A DNA stretch of 56,879 bases, from the NCBI RefSeq assembly GCF_010667645.1, contig NZ_WHZV01000013.1, positions 1-56,879 on the forward strand. The letters are read 5' to 3'. Positions 1-8,077 of this stretch are shown piece after piece. Below the pieces are notes generated by a model. It did no database searches. It saw only the letters and a program-made list of their open reading frames with translations, and was not told the DNA's origin. Position numbers and translations under genes: made by a program. The stretch comes from Bifidobacterium platyrrhinorum. GTDB lineage: Bacteria > Actinomycetota > Actinomycetes > Actinomycetales > Bifidobacteriaceae. How positions within the stretch are numbered: the first letter of the stretch is position 1; the number at the start of each line of letters is the position of its first letter.

Positions 1-70
1 ACATGTAAACCATGCCCCAGGAGACACCGTCAACCATGCCCCGAGACATGCGTCAACCATGCCCCGAGAC
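1..70. repeat. Three direct repeats, possible insertion-sequence end
   Basis: Three copies of a 17-19 base unit (CAACCATGCCCCGAGAC) start near 7, 31 and 54, spaced 23-24 bases apart. The first copy carries two extra bases. On the minus strand each reads as GTCTCGGGGCATGGTTG. Closely spaced repeats of this kind are typical of the multi-repeat ends of IS21- or IS481-type elements. No transposase is present in the window, so the element, if real, lies to the left or is a remnant. The family assignment is a guess from the repeat pattern. Confidence 0.45.
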
Positions 71-236
71 AATACAGGCACACGCATGTACCCCCGTTGA
101 CTGAATCCCTACGTTTCCGCATACGGTGGTACGGATTCTTGCCCCACGCGGAGAAATCGGATGATTCGACCGTACCGGGACATGGCACATGCGACACCGT
201 CCGCATCAGCCATTGCAAACCAGCGGACGCCGGGAC

Positions 237-315
237 TCAGTAAGTCTTCAGGACAGTCAGTGTAGGCCTTCAGATCGTCAGTAGACCTTCAAACCGTCAG
301 TAGGTCTTCAGGGCG
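237..315. repeat. Four imperfect tandem repeats covering the 3' end of the TauE/SafE gene
   Basis: Units of 19-21 bases start at 237, 257, 278 and 297 and follow the pattern TCAGTAGGTCTTCAG. The unit at 297 encodes the last codons and stop of the permease gene (Leu-Lys-Thr-Tyr-stop). The other three repeat that gene end downstream, each with an in-frame-like stop. This looks like local tandem duplication of a gene terminus. Confidence 0.7.
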
Positions 316-1154
316 AGGTCGATGGTGAGGACGACGCCGGCGATGACGGCGGCGGCGCGCATCACGTTCGCGGGGATGCGGCGGGTGATGGGCGGGGCGA
401 TGTACCCGCCGATGAAGCAGCCGATGCACAGCATGATCGCGGCCGGCCAGTCGACGGCGCCGCGTGCGATGAACACGACGGACGCGGTGATGTTCGCCCC
501 CGTGCCGATAAGCGTCTTCAACGCGTTGATCTTGTGGAACGGGCCGATCTTCGCCGCGTCGAGCACGGCGAGCGCGAGAGTGCCCGCGCCGGCGCCGAAG
601 TACCCGGAGTAGACGGCGACCGTGACGACGCCGATCCACACCCACCAGGAGTCCCGCTTGAGCGGCTGCACCGGCCGTTCGAGGGAATCCGATGCGGTAC
701 CGGACGCGACGGACGCGCCTGCCTGCATGCGGTTCAGCTGCGCGTGCGCGTCGGCGGCGGCCTGTTTGGCCTGCATGCGCCCGCGCGGATTGACCGCGAT
801 GATGAGCGAGGAGAACAGGATCAGCGCCGGCGCGGCGAATTCGAACACCTTCGGGTCGAGTTCGAGCAGCAGGTACGCGCCGGCCACGCCACCGACCGCG
901 CCGATGGCCACATAGACGACCGAGCGCAGCGCCTGCCCCTTGAGTTCGCGGTGCGCGCCCATCACGCCGCCGATGCCGGTGCCGACCACGCCCACCGTGT
1001 TCGACGCGTTGGCGAGCACGGGCGGGATGCCGCAGGCGAGCAATGCCGGGTACGAGACGAGCGACGAGGCGCCCACCGCGTATCCGACGAATCCCGCGCC
1101 GACTCCGGCGAGCAGGATCAACAGCAGCGTAAGAACGGAGAAACCCGCGATCAT
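297..1154 (-). CDS. TauE/SafE-family sulfite/organic anion permease
   Basis: A 285-residue integral membrane protein of the TauE/SafE (COG0730) family. Members export or import sulfite, sulfoacetate or other small anions; the substrate here is unknown. The N-terminus is a glycine-rich hydrophobic helix (GVGAGFVGYAVGASSLVSYP), as usual for the family. A second half-repeat begins near residue 165 (WVWIGVVTVAVYSGYFGAG) after a hydrophilic linker of about 45 residues, giving the usual two-fold arrangement with about eight membrane segments. The start chosen is an ATG with AAGGAG nine bases upstream; an in-frame GTG six codons earlier is less likely. It sits alone, and its 3' end is tandemly repeated downstream. 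Confidence 0.85.
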   Translation of the reverse strand: MIAGFSVLTLLLILLAGVGAGFVGYAVGASSLVSYPALLACGIPPVLANASNTVGVVGTGIGGVMGAHRELKGQALRSVVYVAIGAVGGVAGAYLLLELDPKVFEFAAPALILFSSLIIAVNPRGRMQAKQAAADAHAQLNRMQAGASVASGTASDSLERPVQPLKRDSWWVWIGVVTVAVYSGYFGAGAGTLALAVLDAAKIGPFHKINALKTLIGTGANITASVVFIARGAVDWPAAIMLCIGCFIGGYIAPPITRRIPANVMRAAAVIAGVVLTIDLALKTY

Positions 1155-1333
1155 CCCTTGCAGCTCCTTCACGGTTCAGGGCCCGTCACCGGGCCTTGAG
1201 CGAGGATACGCCGTTGGGGACGAATCGCGGGTTTTCTTTTGGAATATGGACCTTGCGGCCCCTGACCCCTCCCCTCCAGGCCCCTATGGCCTCGAGGGCC
1301 GTGGGGCCAAGGGAACCGGGAGAACGCTCGGGA

Positions 1334-3943
1334 TCACAGGCCTTCGTTGTAGCGGCGCACGGCGAGGGTGCGACGCGAGGAGGCGACGTTCTCGACGACG
1401 AGGCGCTTGAGCGCGTCGGCGGCATCGGCGTGGGAGGCCAGCCAGGATTCGCCGAGCGAGACCAGCGTGGCCGGATCGGCGTAGCCCGGGTAGAGGCCAT
1501 TGAGCAGCGCCTCGGCCATGTGGTAGGTCTTGTGCTCCCAGATCCAGTCGATGGTCTCGAAGTACTTGCCGGCGTACGGCTCGGCCAGGTCGGGGCGCGG
1601 CGTGGCGGCGAACCCGCGGGCCACGGCCTCCAGCTGGCTGTTGGTGAGCCCGTCGTTGTTGAGCGCCTGGTCCCACGCCCAGGCCTTCGCCTCGGCGGTG
1701 CCCTTGACCGCGTGGGCGCCGTAGGCGAACTCGCGGTTCTCGGTGGTCTCCTTCTTCTTCAGCTGCGCGTCGATGTCCTCGTCGGAGTACTCGTTCACGG
1801 AGGCGAGCGCGTTCACGATCGTCCACGTGAAGTTGTTGTCGATCTCGAGGCCGTCGAACGCGACGTCGCCGGAGAGCAGGCCGCGGGCGTTGGCGGCGAA
1901 CGCGGCGTCGCCCTCCTCGCCGTAGCCGAGGTAGGCGGTGGCGAGCTGGAACTGCGCGTCGGAGCCGGGTTCGGCGGCGCGCACGAGTTCGAACAGCTCG
2001 GCGGCCACGTGCTTCAACACCTCGTCGCGGCGCGAGGCGGCCACGTAGTGGTGCGCGGTGGTGCTCATGCAGGCCAGCGCGTAGCGGAACGTGGTGGATT
2101 CGGTCTCGTGGGCGAGCAGGCGCAGCGTCATATCGACGAAGCGCTCGGCCGGGAATTCGCCGTCGCGGGTCATGTCCCAGAAGGCGAGCCAGATCACGGC
2201 GCGGGCGAGCGCGACGTCGACGTCCTGCAGATGCTCCTCGGCGAAGGCGAGCGAGGCGGCGTCAAAGCGGATCTTCGTGTAGGTGAGGTCCTCGTCGTTG
2301 ACGAGCAGGAGCGCGGGGCGGCGCTTGCCGGCGGCGGCCTCGACGGGCGTGGTCTCGCCGTCCACGTCGAGTTCGATGCGGTCGGTGCGCACGACCTTGC
2401 CGCTGGCCTTGTCCAGGTCGTAGAAGCCGACGGCGAGGCGGTGCGGGCGCAGCACGGCGTGCTCGGCCGGGGCGGTCTGGGTGAGGGTGAGCGAGCCGAT
2501 CACCCCGTCCTTGCTTTCCTCGATGGCGGGCGTGATGGTGTTGATGCCGGATTCCTCCAGCCACTTCGCGCTCCACGCCTTGAGGTCGCGGCCGGAGGTC
2601 GCCTCCAGCTCGCCCAGCAGGTCGGCGAGCGTGGCGTTCGAGTACGCGTGCTTGTCGAGGTAGTTGTGGATGCCCTGGAAGAACTTCGTGCGGCCCACGT
2701 AGAACACGAGCTGCTTCAGCACGGAGGCGCCCTTCGCATAGGTGATGCCGTCGAAGTTCACGTACGTGTCGTTGAGGTCGTTGATCGGCGCGACGATCGG
2801 GTGCGTGGTGGGCAGCTGGTCCTGGCGCAGCGCCCAGCTCTTCTCGCCGGAGCAGAACGTGGCCCAGGCGTCGTGCCATTCGGTGGCCTCGGCGGTGGCG
2901 AGCGTGGAGGTGAACTCGGCGAAGGACTCGTTGAGCCACAGGTCGTTCCACCACTTCATCGTCACGTAGTCGCCGAACCACATGTGGGCGAGCTCGTGCA
3001 GCACGGTGACGACGCGGCGCTCGGCCAGGGCGTCGGTCACCTTGGATTCGAACACGTAGGAGTCGCGGATGGTGACCATGCCGATGTTCTCCATGGCGCC
3101 CGCGTTGTATTCCGGCACGTAGATCTGGTCGTACTTGGCGTACGGGTAGGGCACGCCCCAGGTCTTCGCGTAGAAGGCGAAGCCCTTCTTGGTGATGTCG
3201 AACAGGTAGTCGACGTCCTTGGCGAACGCCTCGGCGAGGGACTGGCGGCAGTACTGGGCCATCGGCACGATGCGGCCGTCCTCGTTGGCGTATTCGGTGT
3301 GCCATTCGGCGTACGGGCCGGCGCAGATGGCGGTCAGGTAGGAGCTCATCACCGGGGTCGGCTCGAAGCTCCACAGCTTCGTCGTCTCGTTCGGCTTCGC
3401 CTCGAGCGTGCCGTCGAGCGTCTCGCGCGCGTAGTCCTCGACGGATGCGGCGGGCATGTTGGAGGTGACGATCCAGCTCTTGGGGGCGAGCACCTTGAAG
3501 TCGAAGGTGGCCTTGAGGTCGGGCTGGTCGAACACGGCGTAGACGCGGCGGGCGTCCGGCACCTCGAACTGGGAGTACAGGTACACGTTGCCGTCGGACG
3601 GGTCGACGGAGCGGTGCAGGCCCTCGCCGGTGTTGGAGTAGCGGCACCTGGCATCGACGACGACCTCGTTCTTCTCCTTGAGGTCCCTGAGCTCGATGCG
3701 GTCGTCGGCGAACACCTCGGCGGGGTCGAGTTCGACGCCGTTGAGCGTGACCGCGCTCACCTCGTCGGCGATGAGGTCGAGGAAGGTGGAGGACCCCGGC
3801 TTCGCGTTGAAGCAGATCAGGGCGTGCGAGCCGAAGGTCTTCGCGCCGACGGTCAGGTCGAGGCTCACGTGGTAGTGGATGGGGGCCTCGACGATGGCCT
3901 TGCGCTCCTCGGCCTCGATGCGGGTCAGATTCGATCCGGGCAT
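1334..3943 (-). CDS. pepN: Aminopeptidase N (M1 family metallopeptidase)
   Basis: An 869-residue cytoplasmic zinc aminopeptidase that removes N-terminal residues from peptides and helps recycle amino acids. The exopeptidase motif GAMEN is at about residue 282 and the zinc site HELAH at about 316-320, with the third ligand Glu in NESFAEF at about 339. The length fits actinobacterial PepN (about 850-870). The ATG at 3943 was chosen because AGAAGGAGAACA lies directly upstream; the open frame extends 34 codons further without support. The gene stands alone between the permease gene and RNase J. Confidence 0.95.
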   Translation of the reverse strand: MPGSNLTRIEAEERKAIVEAPIHYHVSLDLTVGAKTFGSHALICFNAKPGSSTFLDLIADEVSAVTLNGVELDPAEVFADDRIELRDLKEKNEVVVDARCRYSNTGEGLHRSVDPSDGNVYLYSQFEVPDARRVYAVFDQPDLKATFDFKVLAPKSWIVTSNMPAASVEDYARETLDGTLEAKPNETTKLWSFEPTPVMSSYLTAICAGPYAEWHTEYANEDGRIVPMAQYCRQSLAEAFAKDVDYLFDITKKGFAFYAKTWGVPYPYAKYDQIYVPEYNAGAMENIGMVTIRDSYVFESKVTDALAERRVVTVLHELAHMWFGDYVTMKWWNDLWLNESFAEFTSTLATAEATEWHDAWATFCSGEKSWALRQDQLPTTHPIVAPINDLNDTYVNFDGITYAKGASVLKQLVFYVGRTKFFQGIHNYLDKHAYSNATLADLLGELEATSGRDLKAWSAKWLEESGINTITPAIEESKDGVIGSLTLTQTAPAEHAVLRPHRLAVGFYDLDKASGKVVRTDRIELDVDGETTPVEAAAGKRRPALLLVNDEDLTYTKIRFDAASLAFAEEHLQDVDVALARAVIWLAFWDMTRDGEFPAERFVDMTLRLLAHETESTTFRYALACMSTTAHHYVAASRRDEVLKHVAAELFELVRAAEPGSDAQFQLATAYLGYGEEGDAAFAANARGLLSGDVAFDGLEIDNNFTWTIVNALASVNEYSDEDIDAQLKKKETTENREFAYGAHAVKGTAEAKAWAWDQALNNDGLTNSQLEAVARGFAATPRPDLAEPYAGKYFETIDWIWEHKTYHMAEALLNGLYPGYADPATLVSLGESWLASHADAADALKRLVVENVASSRRTLAVRRYNEGL

Positions 3944-4108
3944 GGTGTTCTCCTTCTGGTGTGCGGGATGCACGGCGGTACGCACGGGCGTGCGTGACGG
4001 TTGCGTGATGACGTGATGGCGTGATGGTTGGTGATGACGTGACAACGGCCAGGCTCCCCGTGCGGGGAGGCCTGGCCTGGGAGGGATCGCGGTCCGGACG
4101 GGCCGCGG

Positions 4109-5956
4109 TCAGCGCTGTTCGGCGACATCGGTGGCGATGTCGGCCACGACGGGCACGATCATCGGCTTGCGGCGCAGCTGGCGGGCGATCCAGCCGCCGA
4201 GCGTGCGGCGCATGATCTGCTGCAGCTTGTAGGTGTCAGTGGTGCCGGCCATGAGCGCGTCGTTGAGCTGTTCGACGATCTGGTGGCGCACCTTGTCGAA
4301 CTCGCTCTCGTCCTCGGCCACGGCGTTGAGGTAGATCTTCGGGCCGGAGACGACCTCGCGGGTCTCGGAGTCGACCACGACGAACGCGGAGACGAAGCCC
4401 TCGGTGCCGAGGATGCGACGCTTCTCCAGCTCCTCGTCGGTGAGCTCGCCGACCGAGTCGCCGTCCACGTACACGTAGCCGCACGGCACGGAGCCGACGA
4501 CCGCGGCCTTGCCGTGGTACAGGTCGACGACGTCGCCGTCCTCGGCGAGCACGACGTTCTGCGGGTCGACGCCGGTCTTCACGGCGATCAGGCCGTTGGC
4601 CACGAGGTGGCGGTTCTCGCCGTGGATCGGCATCGCGCACTTCGGCTTGACGATGTTGTACATGTACAGCAGCTCGCCCTCGTTGCAGTGGCCGGACACG
4701 TGCACGGCCGCGTTGTCGCGGTTGACGACCTTCGCGCCGAGCTGCACGAGCTTGTTGATGACCTTGTACACGCCGTGCTCGTTGCCCGGGATGAGCGAGC
4801 TGGCGAGGATCACGGTGTCGAACTCGTTGATGTGGATGTCGCGGTGGTTGCCGTCGGCGATGCGGCCGAGGGCGGCCATCGGCTCGCCCTGGGAGCCGGT
4901 GCACATGTAGACGAGCTTGTCGTCCTGGATGTCGTTGGCCTGCTTCAGGTCCACGACGGTGCCCTCGGGGATGTGCAGGTAGCCCAGGTCGGCGGCGATG
5001 GACATGTTGCGCACCATCGAACGGCCGACGAACACGACCTTGCGGCCGTACTTGTGGGCGGTGTCGACGACCTGCTGCACGCGGTGCACGTGCGAGGAGA
5101 AGCTCGCGACGATGATCTTGCGGGTGGCCTGCGCGAACGCCTGGTCGAGCGCCGGGCCGATGGAGGTCTCCGGCTTGACGAAGCCCGGCACCTCGGCGTT
5201 CGTGGAGTCCATCATGAGCAGGTCCACGCCCTTCTCGCCGATCTTGCCGAACTCGACGAGGTCGGTGATCTTGTGGTCGAGCGGCAGCTGGTCGAGCTTG
5301 ATGTCGCCGGTGTCGATGAGGGAGCCGGCCGGGGTCTTCACGTACACGGCGAGCGCGTCCGGGATGGAGTGGGTCACGGTGATGAACTCGAGGTCGAACG
5401 GGCCGACCTTGAGCTTGTCGCGGCCCTGCACCTCGACCTTGGTGGGGTTGATGTGGTGCTCCTTGCACTTCGCGTCCACGAAGGCGAGGGTGAGCTTGGA
5501 GCCGATGAGCGGGATGTCCGGGCGCAGCTTGAGCAGGTAGGGCACGCCGCCGATGTGGTCCTCGTGGCCGTGGGTGAGGACGAGCGCCTCGACCTTGTCG
5601 AGACGGTCCTTGATGTAGTGGAAGTCGGGCAGGATGAGGTCGACGCCCGGCTGCTCCTCCTCCGGGAAGAGCACGCCGCAGTCGATGAGCAGCAGGTGGC
5701 CGTTGTACTCGATGACGTTCATGTTGCGGCCGATCTCGCCCAGGCCGCCGAGCGGCGTGATGCGCATCGAGCCCTTGCGGTACTTCGGCGGGGCGATGAG
5801 GACGGCGTCCTGCTGGGGCGCGGTGGCCTGGGTGCCGACGTTCTGTCGACGGGCGCGGGTGGCGCCGCCGCGACCGCGGCCGGTGCCCTTGCCGCGGCTC
5901 GACGATCCGCGGCGGCGGGAGTTGTTCGTGTTCTTGGTGTTCTTGTCTTGTGCCAT
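4109..5956 (-). CDS. rnj: Ribonuclease J
   Basis: A 615-residue metallo-beta-lactamase/beta-CASP ribonuclease with 5'-3' exonuclease and endonuclease activity in mRNA decay and rRNA maturation. A basic, Arg/Gly/Ser-rich N-terminal extension of about 50 residues (RRRGSSSRGKGTGRGRGG) precedes the catalytic core, as is common in Actinobacteria and likely RNA-binding. The metal-binding motif THGHEDHIGG is at about residue 126-135. SGHCNEG in the beta-CASP domain and the C-terminal RNase J domain follow. The start is the ATG opening MAQDKN; an upstream in-frame GTG is less plausible. It lies 150 bases downstream of dapA on the same strand, as in many Actinobacteria (dapB-dapA-rnj). Confidence 0.95.
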   Translation of the reverse strand: MAQDKNTKNTNNSRRRGSSSRGKGTGRGRGGATRARRQNVGTQATAPQQDAVLIAPPKYRKGSMRITPLGGLGEIGRNMNVIEYNGHLLLIDCGVLFPEEEQPGVDLILPDFHYIKDRLDKVEALVLTHGHEDHIGGVPYLLKLRPDIPLIGSKLTLAFVDAKCKEHHINPTKVEVQGRDKLKVGPFDLEFITVTHSIPDALAVYVKTPAGSLIDTGDIKLDQLPLDHKITDLVEFGKIGEKGVDLLMMDSTNAEVPGFVKPETSIGPALDQAFAQATRKIIVASFSSHVHRVQQVVDTAHKYGRKVVFVGRSMVRNMSIAADLGYLHIPEGTVVDLKQANDIQDDKLVYMCTGSQGEPMAALGRIADGNHRDIHINEFDTVILASSLIPGNEHGVYKVINKLVQLGAKVVNRDNAAVHVSGHCNEGELLYMYNIVKPKCAMPIHGENRHLVANGLIAVKTGVDPQNVVLAEDGDVVDLYHGKAAVVGSVPCGYVYVDGDSVGELTDEELEKRRILGTEGFVSAFVVVDSETREVVSGPKIYLNAVAEDESEFDKVRHQIVEQLNDALMAGTTDTYKLQQIMRRTLGGWIARQLRRKPMIVPVVADIATDVAEQR

Positions 5957-6103
5957 TGCTTTCTTGTGTTTCCTGATTACTTGCCTTCGTGCTCTCACGA
6001 AGGCGACATGTGTGGCGGCCGCGCCGGACGCGCGCACACGCGACGGCCCCGGCGCCGCCCCGTTGCGGGACGACCCGGGGCCCGGAGCCTGGGTTCGCCG
6101 GCG

Positions 6104-7009
6104 TTACAGCAGTCCGGCGGCCCTCATGCCCATCTCGGCCTTTTCGAGCTGGGTGGCGTCCGGGCCGACGTTCGGCAGACGCATGAACGTGGAGTCGAGC
6201 ACGCCGCGGACCTTGAGCGCGGCCTTGGCCATGACGGCCTGGTAGCCGTCGCCGTTGAGCGCGTGGACGAGCGGTGCGAGCTGGTTGGCGAGGCGCTGCG
6301 CCTCGTGGATGTCGCCGCGGTCGAAGGCCTCGACGAGTCGGCGCATGGGGTTCGCGGCCGCATGCGCGATGACGGAGATGATGCCGACGGCACCAATGGA
6401 GAGGAACGGCAGGAACAGCCCGTCGTCGCCCGAATACCAGGCGAGTCCGGTGCGCTGCTGCTTCTCGACGGCGGCGGCGAGGTCGCCGGTGGCGTCCTTG
6501 ACGGCCACGACGTGCTCGAGCTCGGCGAGGCGGTCGTAGGTCTCGACCTTCACCTTGAGTCCGGTGCGGCCGGGCACGTCGTAGACGATGATCGGCTTGT
6601 CGGTGCTTTCGTCGACGGCCTTGTAGTGGCCGAAGACGCCGTCCTGGGACGGGCGGGAGTAGTAGGGCATGACGACGAGCACCGCGTCGGCGCCCGCCTC
6701 CTGGGTCTGTTCGACCATGCGCACGGTGTGCGCGGTGTCGTTGGAGCCGGCGCCGGAGATGACCGGCACGTCGACGACCTCCTTGACCGCACGGACGAGT
6801 TCGACCTTCTCGTCCATGTGGGTGACGGGCGATTCGCCGGTGGTCCCGTTGACGACGAGGCCGTCGGCGCCGTCCGCGACGAGCTGCTTGGCGAGCTTCT
6901 GCGCCGCCTCGTAATCGACGTCGCCGTTGGACTTCATCGGGGTGACCATCGCGGGCAGGATACGCCCGAACGGGGCCGGATTCAGCAGATGCATAGCGCT
7001 CTCAGTCAT
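6104..7009 (-). CDS. dapA: 4-hydroxy-tetrahydrodipicolinate synthase
   Basis: Condenses pyruvate with aspartate semialdehyde, the first committed step of the diaminopimelate/lysine pathway. It has 301 residues, the normal length for DapA. The Schiff-base lysine lies in VVAVKDATGDL (about Lys171), and the pyruvate-binding NGTTGESP and IIVYDVPGRTG motifs are intact. The ATG at 7009 is chosen because GGTGA lies five bases upstream; a GTG three codons earlier is possible. It follows dapB with a gap of about 70 bases, so the two are probably co-transcribed towards rnj. Confidence 0.95.
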   Translation of the reverse strand: MTESAMHLLNPAPFGRILPAMVTPMKSNGDVDYEAAQKLAKQLVADGADGLVVNGTTGESPVTHMDEKVELVRAVKEVVDVPVISGAGSNDTAHTVRMVEQTQEAGADAVLVVMPYYSRPSQDGVFGHYKAVDESTDKPIIVYDVPGRTGLKVKVETYDRLAELEHVVAVKDATGDLAAAVEKQQRTGLAWYSGDDGLFLPFLSIGAVGIISVIAHAAANPMRRLVEAFDRGDIHEAQRLANQLAPLVHALNGDGYQAVMAKAALKVRGVLDSTFMRLPNVGPDATQLEKAEMGMRAAGLL

Positions 7010-7081
7010 AGTGTTCACCGTACTTCGCGTTGTGGACTCTTATGTAACGACTCTGATGTGACGTTCCGCCGCAACGCCCGG

Positions 7082-7837
7082 TCACAGGTCGAGGAAGTTG
7101 TCGAGGCCGACGGTCAGGCCCGCGGGGGCGTCGCCGGCGACCTTGCGCACGGCGAGGATCACGCCGGGCATGAACGAGCCGCGGTCGAAGCTGTCGGCTC
7201 GGATGACGAGCTGCTCGCCGGCGTTGCCGAAGAGCACCTCCTCGTGCGCGTTGAGGCCGCGCAGGCGCACGGCGTGCACGTGGATGCCGTCGACGACCTG
7301 GCCGCGCGAACCGCCGTCGGTCTCGGTGGTGTCCGGCACGGGGCCGAGGCCCGCGGCCCTGCGCGCGGCGGCGATGCCGGCCGCGGTGTGGATGGCGGTG
7401 CCGGAGGGGGCGTCCACCTTGTTCGGATGGTGCAGTTCGATGATCTCCGCGGATTCGAAGTACTTCGCGGCCTGCGCGGCGAAGTGGTCGGCGAGCACGG
7501 CGGAGATGGCGAAGTTCGGCGCGATGAACACCTTCTGGGTGTCCGGGCGCGGGCCGGCGGCGATGGCCTCGCGCACCTCGGCGAGCTTCTCCTCGGTCCA
7601 GCCGGTGGTGCCGACGACCACGTCCACGCCCTGCGCGACGAGCGCGAGCACGTTCTTCAGGCTCACGGACGGCACGGTGAACTCGACGACGACGTCGGTG
7701 TTGTCCGGCGTGATGGCGGCGAGGTCGTCGCCGGCGTCGAGCGCGAGCGCGAGCTGCATGCCGTCCGCGCCGTTCACCGCCTCGACCACGTGCGATCCCA
7801 TGCGACCCTTGGCGCCGACCACCGAAACCCTGATCAT
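7082..7837 (-). CDS. dapB: 4-hydroxy-tetrahydrodipicolinate reductase
   Basis: Reduces the DapA product with NAD(P)H in lysine and peptidoglycan precursor synthesis. It has 251 residues. The Rossmann-fold GAKGRMG is at the N-terminus and the active-site motif HHPNKVDAPSGTA, with its catalytic histidines and lysine, is in the middle. The ATG at 7837 has GGAG six bases upstream; starts four and fifteen codons earlier are open but less likely. First gene of the apparent dapB-dapA-rnj run; a large hairpin repeat (7960-8047) lies directly upstream. Confidence 0.95.
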   Translation of the reverse strand: MIRVSVVGAKGRMGSHVVEAVNGADGMQLALALDAGDDLAAITPDNTDVVVEFTVPSVSLKNVLALVAQGVDVVVGTTGWTEEKLAEVREAIAAGPRPDTQKVFIAPNFAISAVLADHFAAQAAKYFESAEIIELHHPNKVDAPSGTAIHTAAGIAAARRAAGLGPVPDTTETDGGSRGQVVDGIHVHAVRLRGLNAHEEVLFGNAGEQLVIRADSFDRGSFMPGVILAVRKVAGDAPAGLTVGLDNFLDL

Positions 7838-7959
7838 GCTGTACTCCATTCCTTCGAGGACCATGCTTGTCGTATCCGTCACGAGACTATCACCGCACGC
7901 GTTGGCGCCGCCGTTTCGCCCATCTGGCAGACAGTTCCGGTTCCGTCCAGGTTCCGTCC

Positions 7960-8047
7960 GCGGGAGGCGGGGCGTCTTGCTCCGGACACGCTCCGGGCCG
8001 CTCAGGCCAAGTCCTTACGGTCCGAAGCGAGACGCCCCGCCTCCCGC
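7960..8047. repeat. Long hairpin repeat A (variable stem, conserved insert)
   Basis: A perfect 18-bp inverted repeat (7960-7977 and 8030-8047) encloses a 52-base insert. The insert contains GACACGCTCCGGGCCGCTC followed by AGGCCAAGTCCTTACGGTC, ending in complementary GAC/GTC and holding an inner GGCC-N5-GGCC hairpin. The same insert occurs in elements B and C near 25.7-25.9 kb, inside stems of different sequence. It lies between convergently read dapB upstream DNA and the end of the helicase gene; both genes are on the minus strand. Confidence 0.8.
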
Positions 8048-8077
8048 TCGTTCCGGCAGACCATTGCAGCCGGTCCT

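Noticed and set aside
1196..3997. A 933-codon plus-strand frame opposite aminopeptidase N
   Set aside because: Antisense shadow of pepN; no recognisable domain or ribosome-binding site.
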